The translations under genes and the position numbers were made by a program. A DNA stretch of 56,653 bases, from positions 1-56,653 of the forward strand of contig DKZK01000035.1 of NCBI GenBank assembly GCA_002493625.1. Reading direction: 5' to 3'. Position 1 is the first letter of the stretch. Each line of letters starts with the position of its first letter. Shown piece by piece: positions 1-9,954 of this stretch. This stretch comes from Lachnospiraceae bacterium UBA7076 (GTDB taxonomy: Bacteria; Bacillota; Clostridia; Lachnospirales; Lachnospiraceae). Below the pieces are notes generated by a model. The model made no database searches. It was not told where the DNA came from and saw only the letters and a list, made by a program, of their open reading frames with translations.

Positions 1-1
1 T

Positions 2-49
2 GGCGAATTGATAGACCAGCAGTGTTTCGGCTTTGAAAATATCTGTTAA
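2..49 (+). CDS. C-terminal end of a secreted protein with the shared tail domain (partial)
   Basis: Only the last 15 codons and the stop lie in the window, reading GELIDQQCFGFENIC. The same peptide ends the next gene (2361-2408), and the two 48-base stretches differ at only three positions, all silent or in the stop codon. The fragment is therefore the end of a close paralogue of the next gene, or of a protein sharing its tail domain. Nothing else of the gene can be seen. Confidence 0.7.
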   Translation, partial: GELIDQQCFGFENIC

Positions 50-83
50 TGATTTTTACAAAAGGCGGGAGAGGAGAAGAAAT

Positions 84-2408
84 ATGAAAATGCGTTTTAT
101 TGCAGTGGGGCTGACAATCGTTATGTCTATAGGTATATTTGGTATGAACGTCAATGCAGAAGAAATGACGGTATCGGAGCAGACACCTACAGATGCTTAC
201 GAGGAAGAATTTGAAGACTGTGAGGCGAATGGGATTGTTTATGATTTAAATCAGATGGATACGTTTAAAAACAGAACCCTTGAAGAAACGGCAGATAGGT
301 ATTGGGAAGCAAAAAATGCCGGACCTTCATATGTAAGCAATAAGAGCGAAACATACTATAAGGTTCAGCCTTCATTTGAAGCTCCGTATGAACCGGGAGT
401 TCTGCATGAGGATACCATTGCGGTAATGGCTGCAACGACAAATTATTATCGCTGGCTTTGCGGTATCAAACCACTTACATGGACAAGCTCTTCAGAGCTT
501 CAGGCAGGTGCATTTGTGAGAACCTTCAGCTTTGGACATGTTGTTGATAATTCAAAAAAACCTGCCGATATGTCAGATGAGCTATGGAATATGGGGGCTA
601 ATGCAAGTCATAATATTGTGGCGTATGGGATTACGCCGTATGGAGCAATATATGCATGGATGAACGAGGGTTATTCCTTAGGTAAAAAAGAATGGGATTG
701 GGGCGGGGCCTCCATAGGTCATAGAATTATGCTTATAGGGGCTCCGAAAATGGGCTTTGGTTATTCAGGCGGCGTTGGTATAGGAGTAATGTTAAGTGGA
801 GATTCCGGTGGATCATATGAAGGATTTTCTGCATATCCCTGTCCGGGGGCTATGCCTAATGACCTGATAATGCCACAAAGTGCCGCATGGAGTATCTTTT
901 TTGACTTTTCTAAAGTTTATTTTCCTGATGAAAGTAAGGCAGCGGTTACAATTACTAATCTGGATACAGGGGAGAAATGGATAAGAAATAAGTATACAAA
1001 TATGACTTCTGCAGATAATGATATGCAGCTTTCTTCGAGTAGTATCTGCTTTATACAGCCTGATGACTACAACAGGAAAACCAACCGATATGAAAATTCG
1101 TACGAGGTTGTTATCTCGGGAATGAAGGATAAGGCCACGGGCAGGCAGGCACAAATTAAGTATCGCGTGGATTTTAAGGATGTAAAAGTATACGGTGCAT
1201 CCAATGCTTCAGCATTGGCCATGCCGTACAGCAGCTACGTAATCGATATGAATCCTGACAATGAGGATGATATATTGAAAAAGCTGCAGACTACACTTCC
1301 CAAAGAGGTCGTTTTTGAAGCTGAAAATGGCTGTACATATACGGCTCCTGTTAGTGGAGAATGGGTATTGGATAAAGCAAACCAATGCTGGACAAACAGT
1401 GTGGATGAGTCCGACCTGCCGGACAGAATTACAGATACAAACGGTGTCTTGAAAAAAATAACGTTTAAATATGTCTTCAAAACCGATACATGCTGGTTTG
1501 GTATGCGTGACAGAAATCCGTATGTGGGGACATCGGGGACAATGATGGCATCCTTATCCAGATACGTAAATCATAGCAAAGTATATCAGATAAATCAGGA
1601 TGAATACGGACAGTATAATGCAACAGAACGTTTTGATTCAGATACGTCTGAGGATTTGAAGATAGAGTTGGAATATACCAGTTTTACTCATACCTATATC
1701 TTTAATTCATTTAAAAAAAGTGATACCGGAGAATATTGTTCTGTATTATATAATGATAAGGAAAAGAATAGTGCTGCTATTGTTCCCGATACAATTAATT
1801 TAAAAGTGACTGAAGAAGGTGCGTCGCCTGATGCGACCGGTATATATACCGCAAAAAGCGACCATACGGGAGAAACTCTCGGACTGGTTTTTGATGGAGC
1901 GCCAAAAAGTGAATGTGAATTTAGTTGGTGGGCAATGAAGGATGACGGACAGAATTGGATAAAAATTCAGGACTGGACAAGAGGCAGTGAATGGCTTAAT
2001 TGGACTCCGAAGGAATATGGCGATTATGTTGTTGTTGGAAAAGTAAGATACGATAAGGATGATTCGACTATAAGTCAGGCAGTGACAAATATAAGCTATC
2101 ATCCTGCCATAAAAGGAATTTGTCAGATGCCGTATACCGGTGAGGGCGGTGGTTATCTTATAGGAATTGAAAGCTACGAAAATCCTGACCGTGCTTACAG
2201 ATATGAAATGCTTATTCTTGACTGTACGCTTCTTGCACAGGGCAAGGATGCGTGGATATATACGACAGGGCAATGCTATGCGCCGGACACATGTCTTTGG
2301 ACAATCTGGCAGCCGTTATACGGATATTACTGGACATTGTTCCGCATATATGACGAGAATGGCGAATTGATAGACCAGCAGTGCTTTGGCTTTGAAAATA
2401 TCTGTTGA
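84..2408 (+). CDS. Secreted CAP-domain-like protein with C-terminal shared tail domain
   Basis: A 774-residue exported protein. Start ATG 84 is chosen over an upstream in-frame ATG at 33 because GAGGAGAAG lies just before it and a signal peptide (KMRFIAVGLTIVMSIGIFG) follows at once. Residues about 110-260 resemble a CAP/SCP domain: a helix with NYYRWLCGI, then GHRIMLIGAPKMGFGYS. The middle is not recognised. The last ~180 residues hold a Y_Y_Y/Ig-like module (WWAMKDDGQNWIKIQDW) and the tail domain QMPYTGEGGGYLIG ... FENIC. The same tail closes the metalloprotease gene ending at 7892. No LPXTG motif or transmembrane anchor is visible, so it may be released or held through the tail domain. The CAP call is moderate; substrate unknown. 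Confidence 0.75.
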   Translation: MKMRFIAVGLTIVMSIGIFGMNVNAEEMTVSEQTPTDAYEEEFEDCEANGIVYDLNQMDTFKNRTLEETADRYWEAKNAGPSYVSNKSETYYKVQPSFEAPYEPGVLHEDTIAVMAATTNYYRWLCGIKPLTWTSSSELQAGAFVRTFSFGHVVDNSKKPADMSDELWNMGANASHNIVAYGITPYGAIYAWMNEGYSLGKKEWDWGGASIGHRIMLIGAPKMGFGYSGGVGIGVMLSGDSGGSYEGFSAYPCPGAMPNDLIMPQSAAWSIFFDFSKVYFPDESKAAVTITNLDTGEKWIRNKYTNMTSADNDMQLSSSSICFIQPDDYNRKTNRYENSYEVVISGMKDKATGRQAQIKYRVDFKDVKVYGASNASALAMPYSSYVIDMNPDNEDDILKKLQTTLPKEVVFEAENGCTYTAPVSGEWVLDKANQCWTNSVDESDLPDRITDTNGVLKKITFKYVFKTDTCWFGMRDRNPYVGTSGTMMASLSRYVNHSKVYQINQDEYGQYNATERFDSDTSEDLKIELEYTSFTHTYIFNSFKKSDTGEYCSVLYNDKEKNSAAIVPDTINLKVTEEGASPDATGIYTAKSDHTGETLGLVFDGAPKSECEFSWWAMKDDGQNWIKIQDWTRGSEWLNWTPKEYGDYVVVGKVRYDKDDSTISQAVTNISYHPAIKGICQMPYTGEGGGYLIGIESYENPDRAYRYEMLILDCTLLAQGKDAWIYTTGQCYAPDTCLWTIWQPLYGYYWTLFRIYDENGELIDQQCFGFENIC

Positions 2409-2442
2409 ACGATTAAATAATAAAATGGCTGGAGGATTATAT

Positions 2443-4710
2443 ATGAAAAGGACAAAAAAAATTTGCAGGACAGCTTGTGTACTGCTGCTTGCGATGATAA
2501 TTATATTGTTACAAATGCCGCAATTTGCAAATTCATTTGGAACGGGAGCTTTAAATTCCAAGGCGGCTGCCGTGTCTCATACAAAAGCCACATCAGCAGA
2601 TGTACTTACCCCTGATGCAAACAACAAAAAGGGAGTGCAGGGTTCTGAGGTAATGGAATGGTGTAAAAATTCTGCTAATGGGGAAACTCTGCAAAGCTTA
2701 GGAATTAACCATATTATGTTTAATGTGAACCTTACGGATATTATCAGCACGAATGGAACGGGAAGACCGTATATATATAAAGGAAAAACATACTACTTTA
2801 ACGATGCTGAGGGAAGTATGTTAAAGGTATATAAGGCTCGTGTTAAAGAGCTTCGCGAGATGAATGTTGCCATAACCTTCTGCCTTGTGCTTGGCTGGAG
2901 TGACAATCCTGAGATACAGAAGCTTATGTATAATCCACAGCCGGGAAAAGTATACTATGCACTTAATTCCTCATCTTCGAAACAGGAGGTACGGGATCAT
3001 GTAGAGGCAATTTTATATTTTATGGCTGAGGAATTTTCTTATTCAGATACATTTGTGCAGTATTGGAGAGTGGGAAATGAAGTTAATGTTTCACATGATT
3101 ATAACTACACAGGGGCAGGTACAGGTGGAATAGCGCTTAAATCCACAATTGTAACTCTGGCTGTGGACTCATATGATATTATGTATAAAGCGCTTGCAGA
3201 AAAGAATCCTTATGCCAAGGTATATGTATCGGTAACACATGATTGGAACAATGATAATTCCGGAACCGGCGTACCTACAAAGGAATTTTTGGATACCTTT
3301 AGTACAAGAACCGGTTCAAAAAACTGGAATATTGACTTCCATGCATATCCACCTCAAATGCACGAGCAGGTGTGGACAAAAGCATCTTCTGCATATCTTA
3401 GAAATGATGTAGACACAAAATTTATATGTGCGCCAAACCTTAACGTGCTTACGGATTATGTGAAAAATAAATTTGGCTCCAACCATAGGATTATGCTGTC
3501 AGAGCAGAGCTTTGATTCGAAATACGGACAAGAAGAACAGGCGGCAATGATTGCATACACCTATTATGCGGGCGCTGTTAATGACATGATTGATGCAGTC
3601 ATTTTGACTACATGGAAGGACACAAATTCTGTTTACCATGACAATTATGATATGGGAGTATTGGATTATAACGGAAATAAAAAACCTTCATTTAATGTTT
3701 TTAAAAATTTAAATACAAGTGGAAAAACTGCATATGTAGACCCATATCTTGGCAAGCTGAGTGCATGGACGGGAAGAACAATTTCTTCATGGACAGATGA
3801 TATACTTTACAAGACTCCGGCTACAAATGTAACCCTTCAGGATGCAAGTATATATTATCCGGCTGACCAGCAGGAGAATGGGTCAATATTCATCGGTCTG
3901 ACAACTAATCCGGGTAAGGATATTGTGGATTTGGAATATACATGGAGCGCATATAATTACACGACTAAACAAACAACGGTAGTATCCGGTTGGACACTTA
4001 ATAATGAATGGCTTAAGTGGTATCCTCAGGAAAATGCAACCTATAGGCTTACGTGTACGGTTCGTGTTGCAGGTAATCCTGCGTCGACTATGCAAAAATC
4101 GCAGGATATAAGCTTTTATTCACCTGAACTGCCAAATTCAGTTGATCCGTCACTTGGTAAAGTGGGTGAATTTGCAAAATATGACGGACACTCATTTCAT
4201 AGAGATGCAAACGGAAATGTGACCTGCAAGGATAGTGCAGGGAAAACGGTAATAAACGGATTTCGCTGTGACGGAACTTATACATACTATTTCCAGCTTG
4301 ACGGAACTGCAATGAAAAACAGGCTTACATACCATCCGGACGGAGTGCATGTAATATACTTTGATGAGTATGGACACGAGGTTTTCAGCAACTTTCATCA
4401 TGTAGAAAAAACAATAGCAGGGGATGCTGTAGATGACCTTTGTTTCTTTGATATATATGGCTACATGTATGTTGATGTTATGACTTATGATCAGACCGGA
4501 AAGAACCTGTACTATGTAAATCCTTATGGTGTAATAGAGCAGGGAAAGTGGTTTGAATTTTCAGATACCTGTGTATGGGCAGGAACGGATAAGAAAGTAG
4601 GAAAAGGATACGGATATGCGAACACAGACGGAACTCTTATGATAAACACATATACATATGACTGGCTCGGAAGATTTGTCTATTTGCAGGGAGACGGACA
4701 TATACAATAG
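2443..4710 (+). CDS. Secreted glycoside hydrolase-like protein (DUF5722 type) with cell-wall-binding-like repeats
   Basis: A 755-residue exported protein. ATG 2443 follows GGAGG (2431-2435) and starts a signal peptide (CVLLLAMIIILLQMP). Residues about 60-440 look like a TIM-barrel glycosidase of the DUF5722 type. YWRVGNEVNV puts a candidate acid/base Glu at 213, and IMLSEQSFDS a candidate nucleophile Glu at 354; the spacing fits clan GH-A. A Y_Y_Y-like module (WTLNNEWLKWYP) follows near 480-560. Residues about 590-755 carry aromatic/glycine repeats (YYFQLDGTAMKNRLTYHPDG, VYLQGDGHIQ) like choline-/cell-wall-binding repeats. It sits between two secreted proteins that share a different tail. Substrate not predictable; family call fairly sure, activity inferred. 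Confidence 0.75.
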   Translation: MKRTKKICRTACVLLLAMIIILLQMPQFANSFGTGALNSKAAAVSHTKATSADVLTPDANNKKGVQGSEVMEWCKNSANGETLQSLGINHIMFNVNLTDIISTNGTGRPYIYKGKTYYFNDAEGSMLKVYKARVKELREMNVAITFCLVLGWSDNPEIQKLMYNPQPGKVYYALNSSSSKQEVRDHVEAILYFMAEEFSYSDTFVQYWRVGNEVNVSHDYNYTGAGTGGIALKSTIVTLAVDSYDIMYKALAEKNPYAKVYVSVTHDWNNDNSGTGVPTKEFLDTFSTRTGSKNWNIDFHAYPPQMHEQVWTKASSAYLRNDVDTKFICAPNLNVLTDYVKNKFGSNHRIMLSEQSFDSKYGQEEQAAMIAYTYYAGAVNDMIDAVILTTWKDTNSVYHDNYDMGVLDYNGNKKPSFNVFKNLNTSGKTAYVDPYLGKLSAWTGRTISSWTDDILYKTPATNVTLQDASIYYPADQQENGSIFIGLTTNPGKDIVDLEYTWSAYNYTTKQTTVVSGWTLNNEWLKWYPQENATYRLTCTVRVAGNPASTMQKSQDISFYSPELPNSVDPSLGKVGEFAKYDGHSFHRDANGNVTCKDSAGKTVINGFRCDGTYTYYFQLDGTAMKNRLTYHPDGVHVIYFDEYGHEVFSNFHHVEKTIAGDAVDDLCFFDIYGYMYVDVMTYDQTGKNLYYVNPYGVIEQGKWFEFSDTCVWAGTDKKVGKGYGYANTDGTLMINTYTYDWLGRFVYLQGDGHIQ

Positions 4711-4760
4711 AATAGGCGTGCTAAAACCAAACTGATATATTTTTGAAAGGTGGAAACAAC

Positions 4761-7700
4761 ATGGCTGAAAAACACAAAATAAAGAAAAAAATATATGTAT
4801 TGCTGCTTGTGCTGTTCATGATTTTTTCTGATTTGCCTATAGTGTCATATGCCAAGGCTTCCGCTGCATCAGAACAAAATTTTGCAAATATTGTTTTATT
4901 TGCACATTTTAAGGGGGATAATGCATCAGCTGACGCAGAATTTTTTGTTGATAACAGGGACAAAATAATAAAAATGTATGATGGCGCATACGGACGTTCG
5001 CTTACGAATTATTTAAAGACAATTTCTTATGGGAAATTTCATATAAAAAATATTTTCCCGCAGGACGACGGACAGAAAATCGTATCTTATGAATTGCCCT
5101 TTGATGCATCATCCGCATATAATGGGAATATTGACTATTCCATAATACATGAAATGATTAATAATATACCGGATATTAAAAATCAAATTGTAGATTATGA
5201 CGGAGATGGATTTATTGATAATCTTACAATAATTATTCGTGGCGGTGAGAAAAATTATTCATCCAACTCAACCTTTGTTCCTCACAAATCAGATTTTAGT
5301 TCAAATGAAACATGGTCAGGAAAACGAATAGGTACATACAATTTTTTAAATACATATACAATGATGGAGGCAGGGGTTTCGGCGCAGGAAACAGGAGTTA
5401 TAGCACACGAGTTCCTTCATTCCCTGGGATTTCCTGACTTATATCGGGGTGATGGTGACGATTATCCTGTTTATACATGGGATATTATGGCCTCTGCAAA
5501 TCGATATATGTCTTATCCGCTGGCATATATGAGAATGTATTTTGCAGGTTGGCTCGATATTGAAACAATTACCGAGAGCCGGACTTTGACATTGCATGAA
5601 CAGAGCAATAGGGATGGCAATCAGGCTTATATTTTAAAATCACCTCTAAATGAGTATGAATTGTTTGTTGTAGAATTCAGAAAACATCCCGGATATGGAA
5701 TTGATGAAAATACATTGGACAGAGGAATTGGTGGTTCGGGAATTATTGTATATCGTGTTAATACGACAGTTACATCGTTGAGTAATTATTATGGGCAGAC
5801 CGGAGTATATGTATTCAGACCTAACCATGTTGAGAATGATACAGAAAAGAGCCGGGTTTTAAATGCATATTTATCATTGGAAAGTGGGAATACAACCATC
5901 GGTACAACGGATATGAGTAAGACGCTGGAAGATGGAGCTCTTACATTTTCTGATGGAAGCAATTCAGGAATTGTTATAAGCGAAGTTTCTAAAAGCTCGG
6001 GAGATACAATGACATGTAAGGTTACAATTCCGGATTCGTCTGATTATGATTTGTGGAATGATACTTCGTACAATGATTTAGCAGGAGGAAATGTATTTGT
6101 AAATGACAGGCAATTTGATATTGAAGAATATGGGAGTATTCCATATATGGTTTCATACTGCGATGGAAAGTTATATACCCAGACATATGAGAATGGAGTA
6201 TGGATTCAAAAAGGAAATGTATACAATATAAACAGTAATGTATCACAGATAGAGCTTGTAAGTACAGGAAGAAACTTATATTTGTGTTATTCAGGGTGGG
6301 GATTTTTATATCTTAAAAGATGGAATTCGTCCGTTATGAGCTGGGAGGATGCAGCACCTGTATATACGGATACAAATGGTTTTTTTGATATAGCTTCGGA
6401 GAAAGACCGGTTATACATAGCTGTATCTGACGCAGGAAATCAAGGTGTGAATGGCGCAAGCCTGCTTTGCTTTGAACAAAATACAATAATAAAATGCGGA
6501 CAGTATTTATCAAATACAGCGTGTGGTTCTCCTTGTGTATGTATTGTTAATGGACGGATATATGTATCAGTTCGTCAGGCTGATAATACGATAAGGCTTT
6601 ATGAGTATGTAAGCGGCAGCTTCAGGGAAATAAATAATAATATGTCATCAAATACATATGATATGGCTGCTTTGGATGGCAAATTGTATTTTTCATTAGG
6701 TGTAACTGATGGACAAAATTTATCTTTATATTGTTTTGACGGAACAAACTGGTCAACTGTTGCTTCGGACATATCATTAGGCTTCCCAAAGCTTGTTACA
6801 ACACAGGGTAATTTGTATATATTGACAAATGCTATAAATGGGACAGGAAAGACAAGAGTTTTTGTTTATGACAAAGATAAAAATATAATTGTTCAGGAAG
6901 GCGCAGATGTGGATAATGCTGCTAAAAGTGTTACTATGACAGCAAACGATAATCATCTGTATGTAGCCTTACAAAGACAAACGGATGATAGTCTTGCGGT
7001 TAAGGAAAAAAATATATCAAACAGCTTGTTATCTTTGACGATTATTCCGCCACACAAATCAACCTATGCTGTCGGAGAGGATTTTAATGGAGACGGACTT
7101 AGGGTTATTGCCAATTATACAAAAGGCAGGCGTGAGGTTTCTGCTGATAGCTATACCATAAGTGGTTTTAATACAGGAAAAGCGGGAAGTTATCTGGCTA
7201 CGGTAAGCTATGGAGGAAAAAATAATACATTTGCATATGAGGTTCTGGAAGCAGCGCAAGTGCCGGGAATTGAACCGCAGCCGACACCGGAGAAACCTTT
7301 GGAAGGAACGGTGGAGGTTAAAGGCATTTATATTTTTGAAATGTCTGAGAAAAAAATTATAGCAGGTATGGTTACGGAGTCATCACATCCTGAAAATGTC
7401 GAATATAGCTGGTATGCATGTAAGGACGGAGAAAATTGGATTTTGGCGCAGGATTGGATATGTAATAATGAGTGGCTTACATGGACACCTGATGAATTTG
7501 GTGAATATGTTCTTGTATGTAAGGCAAAAATTAAAGGAAACGAAAAAACTTTGGTTCAGGCAACAACAAATATATCATATAATCCGGTTATAAAAGGTAT
7601 TTGTCAGATGCCTTATACCGGAGAAGGCGGAGGATATCTTATTGGCGTTGAATCCTATGATAATCCAAATCAGTCATATCAATATGAACTGCTTATTTTG

Positions 7701-7892
7701 GATTGTACTTTGCTGGCACAGGGGAAGGACGCATGGATATATACTACAACACCTTGCAGGGTATCCGAAGGAAATGCTTTTTGGACAATTTGGCAGCCAA
7801 GGTATGGGTATTATTGGACTTTGTTCCGTGTTTATGATAAAAATGGAAAGATGATAGATGAAAAATGTTACGGATTTGCAAATGTTTATTAA
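4761..7892 (+). CDS. Secreted M6-type zinc metalloprotease with propeller-like, Ig-like and shared tail domains
   Basis: A 1043-residue exported protein. ATG 4761 has AAAGGTGG upstream and opens a signal peptide (IYVLLLVLFMIFSDLP); a TTG 18 bases earlier lacks a site. HEFLHSLGFPD at residues 216-226 is the HExxHxxGxxD zinc motif of M6 (immune inhibitor A-like) peptidases. DYDGDGFIDNL, about 50 residues earlier, looks like a calcium loop. Residues about 430-750 form repeated GKLYFS / GNLYILT strands suggesting a beta-propeller. An Ig-like Big_3-type domain (TYAVGEDFNGDGLRV) is next, then the Y_Y_Y-like module and the same QMPYTGEGGGYLIG tail as the gene at 84-2408. Probably a surface or secreted protease; target unknown. 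Confidence 0.85.
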   Translation: MAEKHKIKKKIYVLLLVLFMIFSDLPIVSYAKASAASEQNFANIVLFAHFKGDNASADAEFFVDNRDKIIKMYDGAYGRSLTNYLKTISYGKFHIKNIFPQDDGQKIVSYELPFDASSAYNGNIDYSIIHEMINNIPDIKNQIVDYDGDGFIDNLTIIIRGGEKNYSSNSTFVPHKSDFSSNETWSGKRIGTYNFLNTYTMMEAGVSAQETGVIAHEFLHSLGFPDLYRGDGDDYPVYTWDIMASANRYMSYPLAYMRMYFAGWLDIETITESRTLTLHEQSNRDGNQAYILKSPLNEYELFVVEFRKHPGYGIDENTLDRGIGGSGIIVYRVNTTVTSLSNYYGQTGVYVFRPNHVENDTEKSRVLNAYLSLESGNTTIGTTDMSKTLEDGALTFSDGSNSGIVISEVSKSSGDTMTCKVTIPDSSDYDLWNDTSYNDLAGGNVFVNDRQFDIEEYGSIPYMVSYCDGKLYTQTYENGVWIQKGNVYNINSNVSQIELVSTGRNLYLCYSGWGFLYLKRWNSSVMSWEDAAPVYTDTNGFFDIASEKDRLYIAVSDAGNQGVNGASLLCFEQNTIIKCGQYLSNTACGSPCVCIVNGRIYVSVRQADNTIRLYEYVSGSFREINNNMSSNTYDMAALDGKLYFSLGVTDGQNLSLYCFDGTNWSTVASDISLGFPKLVTTQGNLYILTNAINGTGKTRVFVYDKDKNIIVQEGADVDNAAKSVTMTANDNHLYVALQRQTDDSLAVKEKNISNSLLSLTIIPPHKSTYAVGEDFNGDGLRVIANYTKGRREVSADSYTISGFNTGKAGSYLATVSYGGKNNTFAYEVLEAAQVPGIEPQPTPEKPLEGTVEVKGIYIFEMSEKKIIAGMVTESSHPENVEYSWYACKDGENWILAQDWICNNEWLTWTPDEFGEYVLVCKAKIKGNEKTLVQATTNISYNPVIKGICQMPYTGEGGGYLIGVESYDNPNQSYQYELLILDCTLLAQGKDAWIYTTTPCRVSEGNAFWTIWQPRYGYYWTLFRVYDKNGKMIDEKCYGFANVY

Positions 7893-8010
7893 TAACTTAC
7901 AATATTAAATGTTTTCAGGATAATGCAGGTCCTGCCATGGCATACTATATTTATAGCTGCATTGGTGGACGGACTATGAAAGAAGAAACGGAAAGTAAGA
8001 AGAATGTTAT

Positions 8011-8039
8011 TTGACGCTTAGAGGAATAAGTGCTACAAT
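8011..8039 (+). promoter_or_regulatory. Predicted sigma-A promoter of the first glycan locus
   Basis: TTGACG (8011-8016), 17-base spacer, TACAAT (8034-8039), about 40 bases before the dehydratase start. It lies in the 185-base gap that separates the secreted-enzyme genes from the glycan locus. The gap also holds a 10-base palindrome, TGCCATGGCA (7933-7942). Confidence 0.5.
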
Positions 8040-8077
8040 TGTTGAAGCTTATAATGAGACGGAAAGAGGAAATGCAG

Positions 8078-9937
8078 ATGTTGCAAAAAAGTGCTGAATT
8101 ATGGATTAAACGCTTGTTTTTAATATGCTATGATGCCTGTGCAGTTTTTGTGGCAGCATTTTGTGCACTGTGGCTAAGGTATGAGTTTGCATATCGGAAT
8201 ATTGAAAAAAAATATTTAGACAGATTGTGGAAATGTCTTCCGCTTTTGATAGTTTCTGCTGTATTATTATTTGCGCTGTTTAAGCTTTATTCAAGCTTAT
8301 GGGCATATGCGGGAGCAATGGAGGTATTTAATGTTACCGTAGCGTGTGTGTCAGAAGGCGTATTATCCATAGGTATTGTGGGACTTGTGCATCATGGAGT
8401 TGATACTCCGCTTCCGCGAAGCTTTTATATATTGTATGGCGGTATTTTATGGATACTTATCTTGCTTAGCAGGTTTGCATACAGGGCGCTTCGTTCATTT
8501 GCAGACTGGCGGCAATATAGGAAGGAACAGAGAAAGGTGCTTATTGTGGGTGCCGGTGACGCGGGCAATGCGCTTATTAAGGAGATACGCAACAGCAGAC
8601 ATCTTAACATGAATATAGTGGGTGTAATTGATGATGCGCAAAGTAAAATTGGCGGTTATATTCATGGCATAAAAATTCTTGGCGACAGAAACAAAATTGT
8701 GGATATAGCCGAAAAAACAGGGGCTAAAGAGATAATTATAGCAATTCCGTCTGCTTCACCGGGTAAATTAAAGGAATTATTGGATATATGTAAGCAGACG
8801 AACTGCGAGCTTAAAAAGCTACCCGGTATCTATCAGTTTGTAAATGGCGATGTGAGTGTAAGCAATCTGAAAAATGTTGATGTGAATGACCTTTTGGGAA
8901 GGGAACCGATAAAGGTGGATTTAACATCGATACTTGATTATGTATCGGGTAAGGTGGTTATGGTAACAGGCGGCGGCGGTTCCATTGGCAGTGAGCTGTG
9001 CCGTCAGATCGCATCCCATAATCCAAAACAGCTTGTATTGGTTGACATTTATGAGAATACAACCTATGATATTCAGCAGGAGCTTCGAAACAGCTTTCCG
9101 AGGCTTAATTTGGTTGTGCTTATTGCTTCTGTCAGAAATACGAAACGTATGGATATGATATTTGAGAAATATAAGCCTGATATTGTGTATCATGCAGCGG
9201 CTCATAAGCATGTGCCGCTTATGGAGGATAGTCCGAATGAGGCAGTAAAAAACAACGTTCTTGGCACATGGAAGGTTGTTCAGGCTGCTGATAAGTGGAA
9301 GGTTAAACGATTTGTTATGATATCAACGGACAAGGCTGTAAATCCTACCAATATCATGGGTGCAACAAAGCGTATATGTGAGATGATAATTCAGACATAT
9401 GATAAACATTCGGATACGGAATTTGTGGCAGTGCGATTTGGCAATGTTCTTGGAAGCAACGGAAGCGTAATACCGCTTTTTAAAAAGCAGATAGAGGTGG
9501 GGGGACCCGTTACGGTTACGCATCCTGACATTATAAGGTATTTTATGACAATTCCGGAGGCGGTATCTCTTGTGCTTCAGGCAGGAGCATATGCAAAGGG
9601 CGGAGAAATATTTGTCCTTGACATGGGGGAACCGGTAAAGATATTGGATCTGGCAAAAAACCTTATACGTTTGTCGGGACATAAGCCGGGAGACGATATA
9701 AAAATTGAGTTTACGGGGCTTCGTCCGGGCGAAAAGCTTTATGAGGAAATGCTCATGGATGAGGAGGGCTTACAGGATACGGAAAATAGACTTATCCATA
9801 TAGGAAAGCCGATTGATTTAGATGAAGAAGGCTTTATGAACCAATTGGAAGAACTAAAGTCTTATGTTGCTGAGGAACCTGATGATATAAGGGAATGGGT
9901 ACAGAGGATTGTGCCGACATATCATCCGCAGATATAG
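8078..9937 (+). CDS. Membrane-bound UDP-sugar 4,6-dehydratase (FlaA1/CapD/PglF family)
   Basis: A 619-residue polytopic enzyme predicted to convert UDP-GlcNAc (or a related sugar) to the 4-keto-6-deoxy form. Four transmembrane helices occupy residues 1-145. A CoA-binding-like Rossmann fold follows (VLIVGAGDAGNAL), then the catalytic SDR domain with TGGGGSIGSE near 297-306 and STDKAVNPTNIMGATK. Met 427 stands where most SDRs have the catalytic Tyr, as is normal for FlaA1/PglF. ATG 8078 is preferred over ATG 8072 because GGAAAGAGGA ends 7 bases before it. With the following aminotransferase and PglC-like transferase it forms the PglF-PglE-PglC order of bacillosamine-type initiation; the matching acetyltransferase is not adjacent. 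Confidence 0.9.
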   Translation: MLQKSAELWIKRLFLICYDACAVFVAAFCALWLRYEFAYRNIEKKYLDRLWKCLPLLIVSAVLLFALFKLYSSLWAYAGAMEVFNVTVACVSEGVLSIGIVGLVHHGVDTPLPRSFYILYGGILWILILLSRFAYRALRSFADWRQYRKEQRKVLIVGAGDAGNALIKEIRNSRHLNMNIVGVIDDAQSKIGGYIHGIKILGDRNKIVDIAEKTGAKEIIIAIPSASPGKLKELLDICKQTNCELKKLPGIYQFVNGDVSVSNLKNVDVNDLLGREPIKVDLTSILDYVSGKVVMVTGGGGSIGSELCRQIASHNPKQLVLVDIYENTTYDIQQELRNSFPRLNLVVLIASVRNTKRMDMIFEKYKPDIVYHAAAHKHVPLMEDSPNEAVKNNVLGTWKVVQAADKWKVKRFVMISTDKAVNPTNIMGATKRICEMIIQTYDKHSDTEFVAVRFGNVLGSNGSVIPLFKKQIEVGGPVTVTHPDIIRYFMTIPEAVSLVLQAGAYAKGGEIFVLDMGEPVKILDLAKNLIRLSGHKPGDDIKIEFTGLRPGEKLYEEMLMDEEGLQDTENRLIHIGKPIDLDEEGFMNQLEELKSYVAEEPDDIREWVQRIVPTYHPQI

Positions 9938-9954
9938 TAAGAGAGGAAAAAAAA

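Noticed and set aside
813..1154. Open frame of 113 codons on the - strand
   Set aside because: It lies wholly inside the CAP-like gene, has no ribosome site, and its peptide looks random (Cys/Arg/Ile-rich). The same applies to the other antisense open frames across the window.
2..2408. Left-edge repeat as an insertion-sequence end
   Set aside because: The repeated bases are coding and in the same frame in both copies, ending at a stop codon; gene duplication explains them.
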